From: Niabella pedocola
GTDB lineage: Bacteria; Bacteroidota; Bacteroidia; Chitinophagales; Chitinophagaceae
DNA: 64,000 bases
Assembly: GCF_021044425.1 (NCBI RefSeq)
Contig: NZ_JAJNEC010000001.1
Location: forward strand, 1-64,000
Direction of reading: 5' to 3'
Of this stretch, positions 1 to 9,509 are shown one piece after another (the first letter of the stretch is position 1; each line of letters opens with the position of its first letter). Under the pieces are notes generated by a model. It was not told where the DNA came from and searched no databases. It saw only the letters and a program-made list of their open reading frames with translations. Position numbers and translations under genes: made by a program.

Positions 1-34
1 CACCACAATGCGGGAGAGTAGGTAGCTGCCATTC
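1..34 (+). rRNA. rrf: 5S ribosomal RNA, 3' end only
   Basis: The first ~34 bases read like the 3' end of a Bacteroidetes 5S rRNA (the GCGGGAGAGTAGGT..CTGCC block that closes 5S). The rest of the gene, and presumably 23S and 16S, lie left of the window. A strong terminator follows directly. The exact mature 3' end is estimated. Confidence 0.8.
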
Positions 35-43
35 TTATTGAGG

Positions 44-74
44 GCCTCACAGTAATGTGAGGCTCTTTTTTTTT
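44..74 (+). terminator. Terminator of the rRNA operon
   Basis: A perfect 8-bp stem (44-51 with 56-63, GCCTCACA/TGTGAGGC) with a 4-nt loop is followed by a nine-T run at 66-74. It sits directly behind the 5S tail. Confidence 0.9.
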
Positions 75-540
75 GTGCCTGTAAACCCCGAAACGAACCG
101 CTCAGGGATGACAAATGGACTAGCGGGCGAACAGCTGACCGGATGACATGATATTGAACAGGTATGCCTGCCAACTCCGCCTGTCGCCCTGGTCTGCCAA
201 GCCGCGCATGCTCCTTTGAGCCCGCCACCCGCAACAGAAAAACCGCCAGAATATAATCCCCGCTTTTTAAAAACGAATTGAGCCCCTGCCTGTCTGCATA
301 AATAGCAAACCAGAAGCACCGTATTCTCTTTGCATATTTGGTTAAGGGGGGCACATGCTCTTCCGGTTGGGACAATGAATATTTTAATGGAAGTACAACA
401 GCCGTGTCTCGCTTGCGGTTTACCCGCGAAATTTTACTGGTGCAATGGTTTAGGTAAATGAGCAAAGAAAATGAAGGGAAGGGATGTAGGGATTTTTAAA
501 TGTCCTGAAGATTGTGTATGGGGTGTTGTCAGATAAAGAA
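75..540. other. Intergenic stretch, no gene seen
   Basis: About 465 bases between the rRNA terminator and the SusCD-operon terminator. The only longer open frame (47-319, minus) overlaps the rRNA terminator and has no family resemblance. I see no promoter consensus, repeat or RNA structure here. Confidence 0.6.
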
Positions 541-569
541 AAGGCTGTTCCCGGTTTGGGAACAGCCTT
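536..569 (-). terminator. Terminator of the SusCD operon
   Basis: A perfect 12-bp stem (541-552 with 558-569, AAGGCTGTTCCC arms) with a 5-nt loop is followed on the minus strand by a T-rich tract. It lies about 90 bases beyond the stop of the last lipoprotein gene. Confidence 0.85.
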
Positions 570-660
570 CCTGCATTTTCAGTATGTGTTTAGTGGCTAT
601 CTAATAAGGCTGATGGATCTGTATAACTTCCATGCTTCGCGGCCTTCATCAGTAACCAAA

Positions 661-1380
661 CTAAAAGTTAACCGATAAAGTGCCTGATTCAAAAATATCG
701 ATACTGCTTTGTACCGGTTTGAATAGGGAATAAAGCGTTATGGTACCGGTGGCTGCAATATCAGGAACCGGTACGGAATTCGTAAAAGCCGAGATTTCAA
801 ACGTATTGGTTCCCCCGGAAGCCTTCGGATAGGTAACGACTGTTTTTTGTAACGGATAGAAGACGGTGCTATCCTGTGGCTTTGCCGATTCGTTGATAAA
901 GTTCATGTACTTGACGCCGCTTACCGTGGTTATATTCTGATAAACCCTGTTGTATAGTGAAGCTCTGTACCGGTCGCCGTAAATGGTACCGGAAACCTGG
1001 GCTACCGTGGAACTATCTCCGTTTTTAGCAAAAGAAACAATATTTGCAATCAATGTAGCCTCGGGTAAATTGTCGATGGCCACTTCTTTCCTGCTTCCGT
1101 AATCCTGGTCTGTGATATCTACAAAGGAGGTTTTTACATCAGCGCTTAATGAACTGGAGTAAGAGATCCTGACCTTGGTAACGCGCCTGTCCGGACTTAC
1201 AATAAACCGTAATAAGGCCCTGTTGCGACCGGGAAGTATGGTCAATGAATCGACCCGGCCTGGTTTGGCCGTTTCCGCATTGTTTAAAAAAGGTGCAGAA
1301 TAGTAATCACTCGGTTTATTGCACATGGAAACTGCGTAAAGCACGGTAAATAGAGTACCTGTAAAAAATATTTTTCGCAT
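661..1380 (-). CDS. DUF4998-type surface lipoprotein of the SusCD operon
   Basis: Protein of 239 residues with a lipoprotein-like signal ending at Cys20 (AVSMC). The segment from about residue 40 (LTILPGRNRALLRFIV, followed by VTKVRISYSS) resembles the DUF4998 domain, a family I know from the 3' end of Bacteroidetes polysaccharide-utilisation operons. It is the last gene of the operon, 10 bases after the DUF4959/DUF5000 gene, and is followed by a strong terminator. It probably sits on the outer membrane and helps bind or display the SusC/SusD substrate; the ligand is unknown. The family call is from memory of the pattern. Confidence 0.75.
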   Translation of the reverse strand: MRKIFFTGTLFTVLYAVSMCNKPSDYYSAPFLNNAETAKPGRVDSLTILPGRNRALLRFIVSPDRRVTKVRISYSSSLSADVKTSFVDITDQDYGSRKEVAIDNLPEATLIANIVSFAKNGDSSTVAQVSGTIYGDRYRASLYNRVYQNITTVSGVKYMNFINESAKPQDSTVFYPLQKTVVTYPKASGGTNTFEISAFTNSVPVPDIAATGTITLYSLFKPVQSSIDIFESGTLSVNF

Positions 1381-1390
1381 AATTCAGTTT

Positions 1391-2614
1391 TTAAAGCTGG
1401 CCAAACAATCTTAATTCAAAAACAAAAACATTGGTATCGCCCTCGTAAGATCCATTCCAGGTTGCATAAGTCCTGATACGGATATATCGGAACTTTCCAA
1501 AATTGGTCGGATCCGGAAATTCGTAGGTTTCACCGTTGTCCCTGATATTGTTTTGCTCTGCAGTGGTTGCCGGAACCCCAAAGCCAAACCCTGTCAGCGG
1601 CCTCGATCCCACAAAGCGTCCCAGTGAGGTCCAGGAGTTATCCCATTCTCCGGTTGGGGTGGGGTTATTGCTGCCATATACCTCGAAGTCGTAAATATGT
1701 GCTGGTCCGTATACATCTGAAAGTGTACTGTACCGCGTTGCCCATATTTGCATGCGGCTTAACCGTGCCTGGATACCCATATCGATGGTAAGCGAATTGG
1801 GCAGGGTGATATTGGGGGTGGTTGAAAGAAAACCGTTATTGGTATTGTTATCCCAGATGCCACTGAATGGAAAGCTTCCAACGCGCTCTGTAACGTCGTT
1901 TGGTAAAGCAAATTTTTTCCAGAGCGTTGTTGGGATTTTTACTTCTTCGATCGGGGTGCGCTTAAATTGTAACGTGTCGGAAAAATGATCGTAGCGATCT
2001 TCCACATAGATGCCAAAGGTTATTTCCTGTGCCTGCTGGCTTCTTACCCGTATAATACCGGAATCCCGGCTTGTATATTCAGATTGCACCGGGGCCCATT
2101 TCCCGGTAGAGTCTATTTTTATAACTCTTATCACCAGGTCTGCTTTTGTCTGATTGTGATAATTGATATTCAGTCCGCCAAAGGCCGTTACTACATTGGT
2201 TAAATCACGCAAGGAGTCCAGCACCACAAGATAGGGTGGGCGCAACACCGTCACTTTCGCAATAACCGGGTCTGATGCCACTTCGCCCACACTCACTGAA
2301 CGCAGTTCCACATCGTAGGTTCCTTCTTTCCCAAACCCCTCAACTGTCAGGTGATTGTTATATATGGATCCTTTCGTTTCGCGCACGGTACCGTTGTCGA
2401 GGTGGTACGTAGCCTTTACATAGCGTAAATCTTCTGAAGCCGGCAGATCATATTTAATAATGGCTCCTCCGGACAGGGGCGTAACCTGTATGTTTGATAC
2501 AACGTCGGGTTTTGCTCCCACTTTATTGATGGTTATGCCCGTATCCTGTTTGCATCCGTAGCAGGATAGCAATATGATCAGTAATATTGTTTTTGTATAT
2601 AAAAAGTATTTCAT
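1391..2614 (-). CDS. DUF4959/DUF5000 surface lipoprotein of the SusCD operon
   Basis: Protein of 407 residues with a signal and lipobox Cys21 (SCYGC). Residues ~30-125 form a fibronectin-like segment (VVSNIQVTPLSGGAIIKYDLP) typical of DUF4959, the middle resembles DUF5126, and residues ~240-405 form a discoidin-like carbohydrate-binding fold (DUF5000). This architecture regularly follows susD in Bacteroidetes operons and is expected to be a cell-surface glycan-binding accessory. It lies 50 bases after susD and 10 before the DUF4998 gene. Substrate not deducible. Confidence 0.85.
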   Translation of the reverse strand: MKYFLYTKTILLIILLSCYGCKQDTGITINKVGAKPDVVSNIQVTPLSGGAIIKYDLPASEDLRYVKATYHLDNGTVRETKGSIYNNHLTVEGFGKEGTYDVELRSVSVGEVASDPVIAKVTVLRPPYLVVLDSLRDLTNVVTAFGGLNINYHNQTKADLVIRVIKIDSTGKWAPVQSEYTSRDSGIIRVRSQQAQEITFGIYVEDRYDHFSDTLQFKRTPIEEVKIPTTLWKKFALPNDVTERVGSFPFSGIWDNNTNNGFLSTTPNITLPNSLTIDMGIQARLSRMQIWATRYSTLSDVYGPAHIYDFEVYGSNNPTPTGEWDNSWTSLGRFVGSRPLTGFGFGVPATTAEQNNIRDNGETYEFPDPTNFGKFRYIRIRTYATWNGSYEGDTNVFVFELRLFGQL

Positions 2615-2664
2615 GTTTATTTATTTTAGACCAGCGTTGCTGGCAAATGAACGTTTGCTATAAC

Positions 2665-4602
2665 CTACCAACCCGGATTTTGTTTCAGTTTTGGATTCCG
2701 TCTTAATTCATTAAGGTTGATCGGCCAGAAATAATCCTTCGTGGTAAACGTCCGGTTAAACATCGTGTTCGGCCGGTAAAATGCCCCTGCCGTTCTTTGC
2801 TTTACATCCCAGCCCTGGATCAGCTCATTTAATTCCCCAACAGCATCTTTCCATCTTCTCAGGTCCCAGAATCTTTTGCCCTCAAAAGCGAGTTCTATTG
2901 TTCGCTCCCGTTTAATAATAGCACGCATTCCGTCTTTCGATGCAGGCTTGTTGGGCTGCGAGGAATAGGCGGCCCATGAAGTAACCACGCTGTTTAAGCC
3001 CGATCTTGCCCGCACACTATCCACATAAGCATACACATCAGCACCAGGGCCCTGGCTTTCATTGAGGGCTTCCGCGTACATTAAATACAAATCTGCAAGG
3101 CGGATAATTGGTATGGCATAAGGCCGGGCCGTATAGGCGTTACTGGCGCCATAGGAGTTTTGATAATTCACATACTTCTTCACCATATAACCTGTAGCCC
3201 CGTTATTGATTACATTGTAGTTGCTGACATTACCGCCCGATTTGTAATTCGTATTGGCAGCGTTCGCATCATTGGCATCGCTCATCATGAAATAGCGCCC
3301 GCCATCCATTGATAAGGTGCCATAAAACCTTGGCTCCCGGTCTAAATGGAGCAGCGCGGTCTGATAGCCCGCCTGAAGGTCATACCGGTAGTCATTGGTC
3401 GACGGAACAGTGGTTAGCTGGTAGCGGGAAGCATAAGGATAGGTTTTATCTTCTTCGATGGGCACACCATTTTTTGAATAGAACTTTTCGGCCATATTTA
3501 ACGTAGCGGCCATATAACTTAAAATATTCCCATTTGAAATGGTGTTGGCATTAAATCCCCTTGGCGTAAAAATAGCCTGGAAGCCGGCACTCGACGGATT
3601 ATTCGTATCAAACCACAACGCTTCTGTATTTCCATCAGATTCATTGAATGCGGTGCGCAGGTTCATCTGGAAATAGGTGGATGGGGCGTTTACCACGATA
3701 TTGCCGGGTTTCTGCCATATCTGTAACCGTTTCCCGTTGATGGCAGCAAAGTCAATGGCGTCTTTACAGGCAATGGCCGCTGCCGTCCATTTTGTTCCGT
3801 CGTAATTTTGATTGAACAACGGGGCCCCGTTATCGTCTTTCAGATCGGCCATGTCGGTATTCCCGTTGAATAGCGGACTGGCTGCTTCTATCAGTATTTT
3901 TGCTTTAATGGCTCTTGCCGCAATTTGCGTAATCCGTCCTACATCGATATTGCCATTTTGCTCTACGGGCATGAGATCGGGCAGGGCTTCGTCGATCGTT
4001 TTAACGATGTAGTTAAAGCAGTCATCCATCGGAGAACGGGGGATATGCATTTCGTTGGGATCTGTATATACCGGCAGGTTTTTATCCATGATCACAATAG
4101 GACCATATGCGCGTGCCAGCAGGTAATGATAATAGGCTTTCAATACTTTTGCCTCTGCTTTCCACATCGCTTTTTCCACATCGGTCATATCCGGAACCGA
4201 GCCCACCCGGTCGATCATTACATTACAGTCATAAATGCCCCTCCAGTAAGAACCCACAATACTGGTTTGCGATGTGCTCACACCATTACCCCACCAGTCC
4301 AGAAGCGGCGCATTTGCATTTTGTTGTCCCATTGCGATGTACCAGTTGGGATAACCACCGGAAGAAAAATTGGAAGTGGAGTTTAACCAGAATTCATCAG
4401 CTGCCAGGTAGCCTTCTGTGGATCCCAAATTCGTGCCGGATGGCAGCCGGCTGTAACAGGTGGCCAGGTAGCGGAGCGCCATCACGCGCAGATTAAAAGC
4501 CTGGTCCAGGACCGGTACGTTATCTGGTACCACGTCGATAAACTTCTTACACGAACCAAACGTTACCAATGATAACAGGAATATGATTGATATTTTTCTC
4601 AT
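2665..4602 (-). CDS. SusD/RagB-family nutrient-binding outer-membrane lipoprotein
   Basis: Protein of 645 residues with a lipoprotein signal ending at Cys18 (FGSCKK). The N-terminal TPR-like SusD region includes the WRGIYDCNVMIDRV and KAEAKVLKAYYHYLLAR segments. The C-terminal RagB/SusD signature (IPIIRLADLYLMYAEALNE, later KRERTIELAFEGKRFWDLRRW) is complete, and the end FWPIN..NPKLKQNPGW is typical. SusD proteins cap the SusC pore and deliver ligand. It follows susC by only 9 bases, so the two are co-transcribed. Slightly longer than the usual 500-600 residues. Confidence 0.97.
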   Translation of the reverse strand: MRKISIIFLLSLVTFGSCKKFIDVVPDNVPVLDQAFNLRVMALRYLATCYSRLPSGTNLGSTEGYLAADEFWLNSTSNFSSGGYPNWYIAMGQQNANAPLLDWWGNGVSTSQTSIVGSYWRGIYDCNVMIDRVGSVPDMTDVEKAMWKAEAKVLKAYYHYLLARAYGPIVIMDKNLPVYTDPNEMHIPRSPMDDCFNYIVKTIDEALPDLMPVEQNGNIDVGRITQIAARAIKAKILIEAASPLFNGNTDMADLKDDNGAPLFNQNYDGTKWTAAAIACKDAIDFAAINGKRLQIWQKPGNIVVNAPSTYFQMNLRTAFNESDGNTEALWFDTNNPSSAGFQAIFTPRGFNANTISNGNILSYMAATLNMAEKFYSKNGVPIEEDKTYPYASRYQLTTVPSTNDYRYDLQAGYQTALLHLDREPRFYGTLSMDGGRYFMMSDANDANAANTNYKSGGNVSNYNVINNGATGYMVKKYVNYQNSYGASNAYTARPYAIPIIRLADLYLMYAEALNESQGPGADVYAYVDSVRARSGLNSVVTSWAAYSSQPNKPASKDGMRAIIKRERTIELAFEGKRFWDLRRWKDAVGELNELIQGWDVKQRTAGAFYRPNTMFNRTFTTKDYFWPINLNELRRNPKLKQNPGW

Positions 4603-4611
4603 GACAATATT

Positions 4612-7600
4612 TTAGAGATTAACGTTAACGCCAAAGTTGAATACACGTTGCAGGGGGTATTTAAATCCATTGCCCCCCATTTCCGGATCCCAAAGCGTAA
4701 ACCTTGAAATTTTAAACAGATTCGTTCCGCTTAAATAGAGACGAATGTTTTGTACATGGTATCTTTTGATTTTAAGCCCTTTGAGATTATAACCAATTTC
4801 AGCTTGTTTCAAACGTATAAAACTTGCGTCCCGCATCCAGAATGTACTGGTTTGCGTATTGTTATTGGTGGGCACCTGGCTTAAGCGGGGCCAGTTGGCA
4901 TATACATCCTGGTTGTCTTCAGACCAATAACTATCTGCCCAGGCCTGTAATACCGCATTGGGAGAAAGCCGGTCGCCGAACGGAGCCGCTCCGTAAATGC
5001 CACTGCCTTTGTCGTATGTAGCCGTAGGGTTAATGAACAAAGACGTACGCGCATTGCCCGTAAAATAGAGTGATAGGTCAAACGATTTATAACTGATGCT
5101 TGGACCAAAACCATAACTGATTTCCGGTACGGTTGGATAGCCGATCGGTACCATATCATTGGCATCGATAACCCCGTCTTTATTAATATCCACATATTTG
5201 ATATCGCCGCCCAGTACTGCCTGTCCGCCAAACTGCTGTTGCGGGCTGTTCAGCACCTCTGCATCATCGATAAACAGGCGTTCTGCGATATAGCCTCTCG
5301 TTTGGTTGGCACTGAGTCCTATGCGCGACAAATAGCTGTAGGCGTATGTGGGCTCATCATAAAATACATATTTCCCTGAAGAATACGTGAAGGTCCCCCG
5401 GGCCTGAATGTAGAAGTCGTGGCTTATATTTTTGCTATAGGCCAATTCTGCCTCAAAGCCATTGCTTTTATATTTCCCGAGATTGGCCAGTACGTTCGCC
5501 TGCAGGCCGGCCGATGCCGGAATGCCGGCCCTTGTTTGTACGATATTATAGCGGTCCTGTTTGTAGTAATCACCGGTAAATGTTAATGCACCGTTGAACA
5601 TAGACAGGTCGATACCGAGGTTTAATTGCTTGGATTTTTCCCATTGAACATAAGGGTTGTCATATCTTGAAACCGAAACACCCGAAACATTCAACCCGGG
5701 TACGGTAGGCAACCCAAAAGAGTATTTGCGGTTTTGGTCGTTCAGGTTGATGTTGGACAGGTAAAAAAAGCGGGTATCGCTGATATTATCATTCCCTACT
5801 AAACCGTAGGTTGCCCTGAGTTTGAACCTGCTGAACACCGGTTTCAGCACTTCAAAAAAATCCTCCCTGTCAACATTCCAGGCTACACCAAAAGAAGGGA
5901 AAAAGCCCCATCTGTGACTGGCATCGAAACGCTCAGAGGCATTATACCCGAATGAAAACTGTGCATAGTATTTTTCGCTGTAATTGTAGGCAACGTTACC
6001 CGATAAACTGATGTTACGGAAGGGCAGCGTATTGATCAGTGAAAAATCGGTTGGAGTCGACACGTTGGTGCGCAATGTGGAAATGCCCATGGCAGATAGC
6101 CCGTGTTTTCCATATACCCTGTTGAACGAAAGCTGCGCCTCGCCGTAGAAAATGGATTGCTGGGTGCGGTCTCCCGGTACAAAATTGAGGTACTCTGTTC
6201 CGCCGTCCGGATTGATCACCTGGAAATTATCTGCTTTCCCGGTTTGAGGGTTTACAATCGGGGTATAATAAAACGGGTTGTAAACGCGGGATTGTGTAAA
6301 GTATGAATTCCTTGTAATATTGGCCAGCCCTCTGAAGTTAAGCCCGCTGGTAATAAAGGATAGGTTCTGGTTTAACTCCGTTTGAAAATACAGGTTGCTT
6401 CTTCGTCTTTCTGAATATCCTTTTACAATTTCGGCGTATGCATTCATATATCCGCCTTCCCCGAAGTTCCCGAACATGGGATGTTTTATCCACGACATAT
6501 TATCCGGAGGCGTGTATACCGGCTGAAACAGTACGGGGTTGGAACGCAGGGCTTTGGCAAAAGCATCAGAACCATCCACGGGCGGCCCGTTATAGTCCTG
6601 GATATTGACATTTGCGCGGGCGGTAAGACGGGTGGTTTTGGTGATGTTCATAACCACGTTGGTACGCAGGTTATATACATTAAACTTAACGTTGCTGTTA
6701 AAATTATTAATGGGATCTATTTTTAGCAGTCCGTTGTCAGTGGTAAGGTTACCGCTCACATTATAGGTAGCTACCTGTCCTCCTCCGGATATATTCAGGT
6801 TGTAGTTCTTTGTGGTGGTTACTTTTTTGGTAAGAAAATCCAGCCAGTTTACGGAGGGATACAAAATAGGATCATCGCCGGCAATTGTCCGGTCAATTTT
6901 TTCTAAGGAGTAAACATTTTGATTGTCCTTGTCAAGCGGATCCCTGGTTAGAATCGCTTCCCGGTTCATTTTCATGAATGTGATGGGATCTGCAATCTTT
7001 ACCGTTTGGGTAGGCATGGATACGCGTTGCTCGGCCCGCAGATTGAGTTTGGGCGGACCGTCTTTTCCGAGTTTCGTTGTAACCAGTATCACGCCGTTTG
7101 CGCCCCTGGAGCCATATACCGCTGCCGCTGTGGCATCCCGTAGTACACTGAAGCTTTCCAGGTCGTCCCATGGTATTCGTGCCAGGTCATCGGTGGACAC
7201 TTCCATATTATCAACCAGGATGAGCGGCTTTTGGTTGACACCGAAGGTACTGACACCGCGCACAAAAAAATCGGCGTTATCGGCACCCGGCTCTCCGCTT
7301 CGCTGAAAGGAGATGACCCCCGCGATGCGCCCCTGTAAGGCTGCTGTAAGGTTACTTGCGGGTACTTTCAGTTCTTTAGGATCGATGGTGGTTACAGACC
7401 CCACAACATCTCTTTTCTTGGCACGGTTACCAAAGGCGGTAATGACTACCTCGTCAAGTTTTTGAACATCCTTACGCATGACCACATCGATACTTGTCCG
7501 GTTGGAAATCGGGATCTCCTGCGTGGTATAACCGATCATTCCAAATACCAACACACCGGAAGCCGGAACTTTTAAAACGTAGCGGCCGTTTAAATCCGTA

Positions 7601-8118
7601 GTGGTTCCGATATTGGGTTTCGACTTCAATACGATTGTTACGCCTGGCAGGATGGCTCCTGCCGAATCCGTTACCAGCCCGGTTACTTCTATATCTTCCG
7701 GCGGTAATGGCCGCGAACCGGTATTATTGGATATCTTCTGCGATGACTGGACCGGAGCGGTTCTTTTTGTAACCACAATGGTTTTACCGGTTTTACTATA
7801 CGTTAGCGGCTGCCCGTTGAAGCTTGCCGCTAAAACCTGGTCGAGCGGAGCATTCCGGAGATCAATTGTTACAAGGTTTGCTTTTTGCAACGCATCCTGG
7901 TCATAGAAAAATACATAATCGGTTTGCTTCTCAATGGCTTTAAACACTTTTTCCAGTGAAACTTTTTTGCCGGAAACGGATACTTGTTGTGAGTAACCCG
8001 CCGCACTGACCTGCAGCAGTCCCGACAATAAAAAAATAGCAAGCAATTTCATCATCTTTACAGTTTTTGACAAGCTGTGCCCCTTGGGTCGCCTGGGCCC
8101 ATAAATCATTAAATACAT
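4612..8118 (-). CDS. SusC/RagA-family TonB-dependent outer-membrane transporter
   Basis: Protein of 1168 residues. Domains in order: signal region (~22-42, LLAIFLLSGLLQVSAAGYSQ), STN secretin/TonB N-terminal domain (~48-100), carboxypeptidase-D regulatory-like beta-sandwich (~145-225, ending FGMIGYTTQEIPI), plug (~230-350, with LVDNMEVS and AVYGSRGANGVILVTTK), then a long beta-barrel. The STN domain is what a FecR anti-sigma factor normally senses, matching the upstream sigma/FecR pair. The longest frame starts at 8118; the paired Met codons at 8055 and 8052 are an alternative start just before the hydrophobic signal. Imports an unknown oligomer with the SusD partner. Confidence 0.97.
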   Translation of the reverse strand: MYLMIYGPRRPKGHSLSKTVKMMKLLAIFLLSGLLQVSAAGYSQQVSVSGKKVSLEKVFKAIEKQTDYVFFYDQDALQKANLVTIDLRNAPLDQVLAASFNGQPLTYSKTGKTIVVTKRTAPVQSSQKISNNTGSRPLPPEDIEVTGLVTDSAGAILPGVTIVLKSKPNIGTTTDLNGRYVLKVPASGVLVFGMIGYTTQEIPISNRTSIDVVMRKDVQKLDEVVITAFGNRAKKRDVVGSVTTIDPKELKVPASNLTAALQGRIAGVISFQRSGEPGADNADFFVRGVSTFGVNQKPLILVDNMEVSTDDLARIPWDDLESFSVLRDATAAAVYGSRGANGVILVTTKLGKDGPPKLNLRAEQRVSMPTQTVKIADPITFMKMNREAILTRDPLDKDNQNVYSLEKIDRTIAGDDPILYPSVNWLDFLTKKVTTTKNYNLNISGGGQVATYNVSGNLTTDNGLLKIDPINNFNSNVKFNVYNLRTNVVMNITKTTRLTARANVNIQDYNGPPVDGSDAFAKALRSNPVLFQPVYTPPDNMSWIKHPMFGNFGEGGYMNAYAEIVKGYSERRRSNLYFQTELNQNLSFITSGLNFRGLANITRNSYFTQSRVYNPFYYTPIVNPQTGKADNFQVINPDGGTEYLNFVPGDRTQQSIFYGEAQLSFNRVYGKHGLSAMGISTLRTNVSTPTDFSLINTLPFRNISLSGNVAYNYSEKYYAQFSFGYNASERFDASHRWGFFPSFGVAWNVDREDFFEVLKPVFSRFKLRATYGLVGNDNISDTRFFYLSNINLNDQNRKYSFGLPTVPGLNVSGVSVSRYDNPYVQWEKSKQLNLGIDLSMFNGALTFTGDYYKQDRYNIVQTRAGIPASAGLQANVLANLGKYKSNGFEAELAYSKNISHDFYIQARGTFTYSSGKYVFYDEPTYAYSYLSRIGLSANQTRGYIAERLFIDDAEVLNSPQQQFGGQAVLGGDIKYVDINKDGVIDANDMVPIGYPTVPEISYGFGPSISYKSFDLSLYFTGNARTSLFINPTATYDKGSGIYGAAPFGDRLSPNAVLQAWADSYWSEDNQDVYANWPRLSQVPTNNNTQTSTFWMRDASFIRLKQAEIGYNLKGLKIKRYHVQNIRLYLSGTNLFKISRFTLWDPEMGGNGFKYPLQRVFNFGVNVNL

Positions 8119-8235
8119 TACCTTTGTTTTTGGTTAATTAAGAAATCCGCATACACGGTAGACAATCCTCAGAAGTTGTTGTTTTAATTAGCTTTTTACG
8201 CCGTTTCGGCTGCAACCCGGAACGGCTTTTTTGAG

Positions 8236-9438
8236 CTATTGTGTTACAATAATTTTTTTACCTTCAATCCTAAATTTTATCTGGCTGAGCTCAAGTATTT
8301 TCAGCACTTCAGCAGCATTATTTTGTCTTGATATTTTACCCCCGAAATTTCTTTCGGGTATTTTACCTTCATAACTGATCTCTACATCGTACCAGCGTCC
8401 TATCTGGCGCATAACCTCCTGCAAGCCGGTTGCATGAAATTCAAAGAATCCGTTCTTCCAGGCAACCGCCTCATTCACATCTATGTTGCTTGCTACCGTA
8501 ATTCCATTTCTGTCGGTTTGGCTGGCCTGCTGAGCGGGCGTTAAAATGGCGGTATTCCCGTTGCTTGATATGCTTACGCTTCCTTCCAGCAGGGTGGTTT
8601 TGGCCGCTTTTTCATCGTTGTAGCTCATTATATTGAAATGCGTACCCAATACCGTTACTTCACTCTTCATGCCGGCCGGGGTTTCAAATGCTACTTTAAA
8701 GGGTCTGGCCGCGTCTTTCGCAATTTCAAAATAGGCCTCACCCGAAATCTCTATCTTTCGTTCCTTTCCCTGGAATGTAGTTGGAAACCGGATGGAAGAA
8801 GCAGCATTCAACCACACTTTGGATCCGTCTTCAAGCGTTAGCTGGTATTGCCCGCCCCTGGGTGTGGTAACGGTATTATAGAAAACAGACGCCGGACCCT
8901 GTTTTTTGTTATAAATGAGCTGGTCATTTTTTTTAACGATAGCAGCCTGTCCCTGCATGGTTAAGTCGCCGTTTTGAGCATCTCCAAGTATTACCTGGGA
9001 GCCGTCATTCAATGTTAGAACCGCCTTATTGCTGCCGGGGGGCAGGTCGTTGACCAGTCGTGCCTGCGGCGTATTCTTTTTATACCATTCCGGGTTTTGG
9101 ATCAACAGGTAGCCTCCGATTAAAACAAATAAGGCCGCCGCAGCTACCGAAAAGCGTCTCAGGATCTGGAGCCTTTTGCGCTTTGTGTTGGTTTGTTCAG
9201 CAGTGCTGATCTTACGGGAAATGTTTTCGAAAATCTTTGCCAGCTGGCGTTCGTGTTGAACGGAGCGTTCGTTAGGATCGGTATGAGTCGTTTCGAGCGC
9301 TTTCTTTATAAGTGCTTTTTGCTGCGGGCTGTATGCCTCCGACGAAAGCCATTGCAGAAGCTGTTCGGCCTCCTGGGGCGAACACCTGTTTTGCAGGTAT
9401 TTTTCTAATAACGCTTCGAGATTTTGAGCTTTGTCCAC
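8236..9438 (-). CDS. FecR-family anti-sigma factor
   Basis: Protein of 400 residues starting at a GTG codon. The N-terminal cytoplasmic part (~1-85) should hold the sigma factor; a single membrane helix at ~90-110 (FSVAAAALFVLIGGYLL) leads to a periplasmic FecR domain (~185-280, TPRGGQYQLTLEDGSKVWLNA) and a C-terminal DUF4974 secretin-like domain (~330-400, which interacts with the STN domain of SusC in this family). It lies between the sigma gene and susC, the standard trans-envelope signalling order. Substrate binding by SusC would relieve sigma inhibition (family knowledge). Confidence 0.95.
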   Translation of the reverse strand: MDKAQNLEALLEKYLQNRCSPQEAEQLLQWLSSEAYSPQQKALIKKALETTHTDPNERSVQHERQLAKIFENISRKISTAEQTNTKRKRLQILRRFSVAAAALFVLIGGYLLIQNPEWYKKNTPQARLVNDLPPGSNKAVLTLNDGSQVILGDAQNGDLTMQGQAAIVKKNDQLIYNKKQGPASVFYNTVTTPRGGQYQLTLEDGSKVWLNAASSIRFPTTFQGKERKIEISGEAYFEIAKDAARPFKVAFETPAGMKSEVTVLGTHFNIMSYNDEKAAKTTLLEGSVSISSNGNTAILTPAQQASQTDRNGITVASNIDVNEAVAWKNGFFEFHATGLQEVMRQIGRWYDVEISYEGKIPERNFGGKISRQNNAAEVLKILELSQIKFRIEGKKIIVTQ

Positions 9439-9509
9439 AAACGATTTTTCTCTTAGTCGTTCAGGCTCAAAAAATCATCGGCTCAATAATTAATTTTTTT
9501 TTATTTTTT

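Noticed and set aside
47..319. 90-codon minus-strand open frame next to the rRNA terminator
   Set aside because: It runs through the terminator stem, has no recognisable family and an implausible Cys/Pro/Gly mix.
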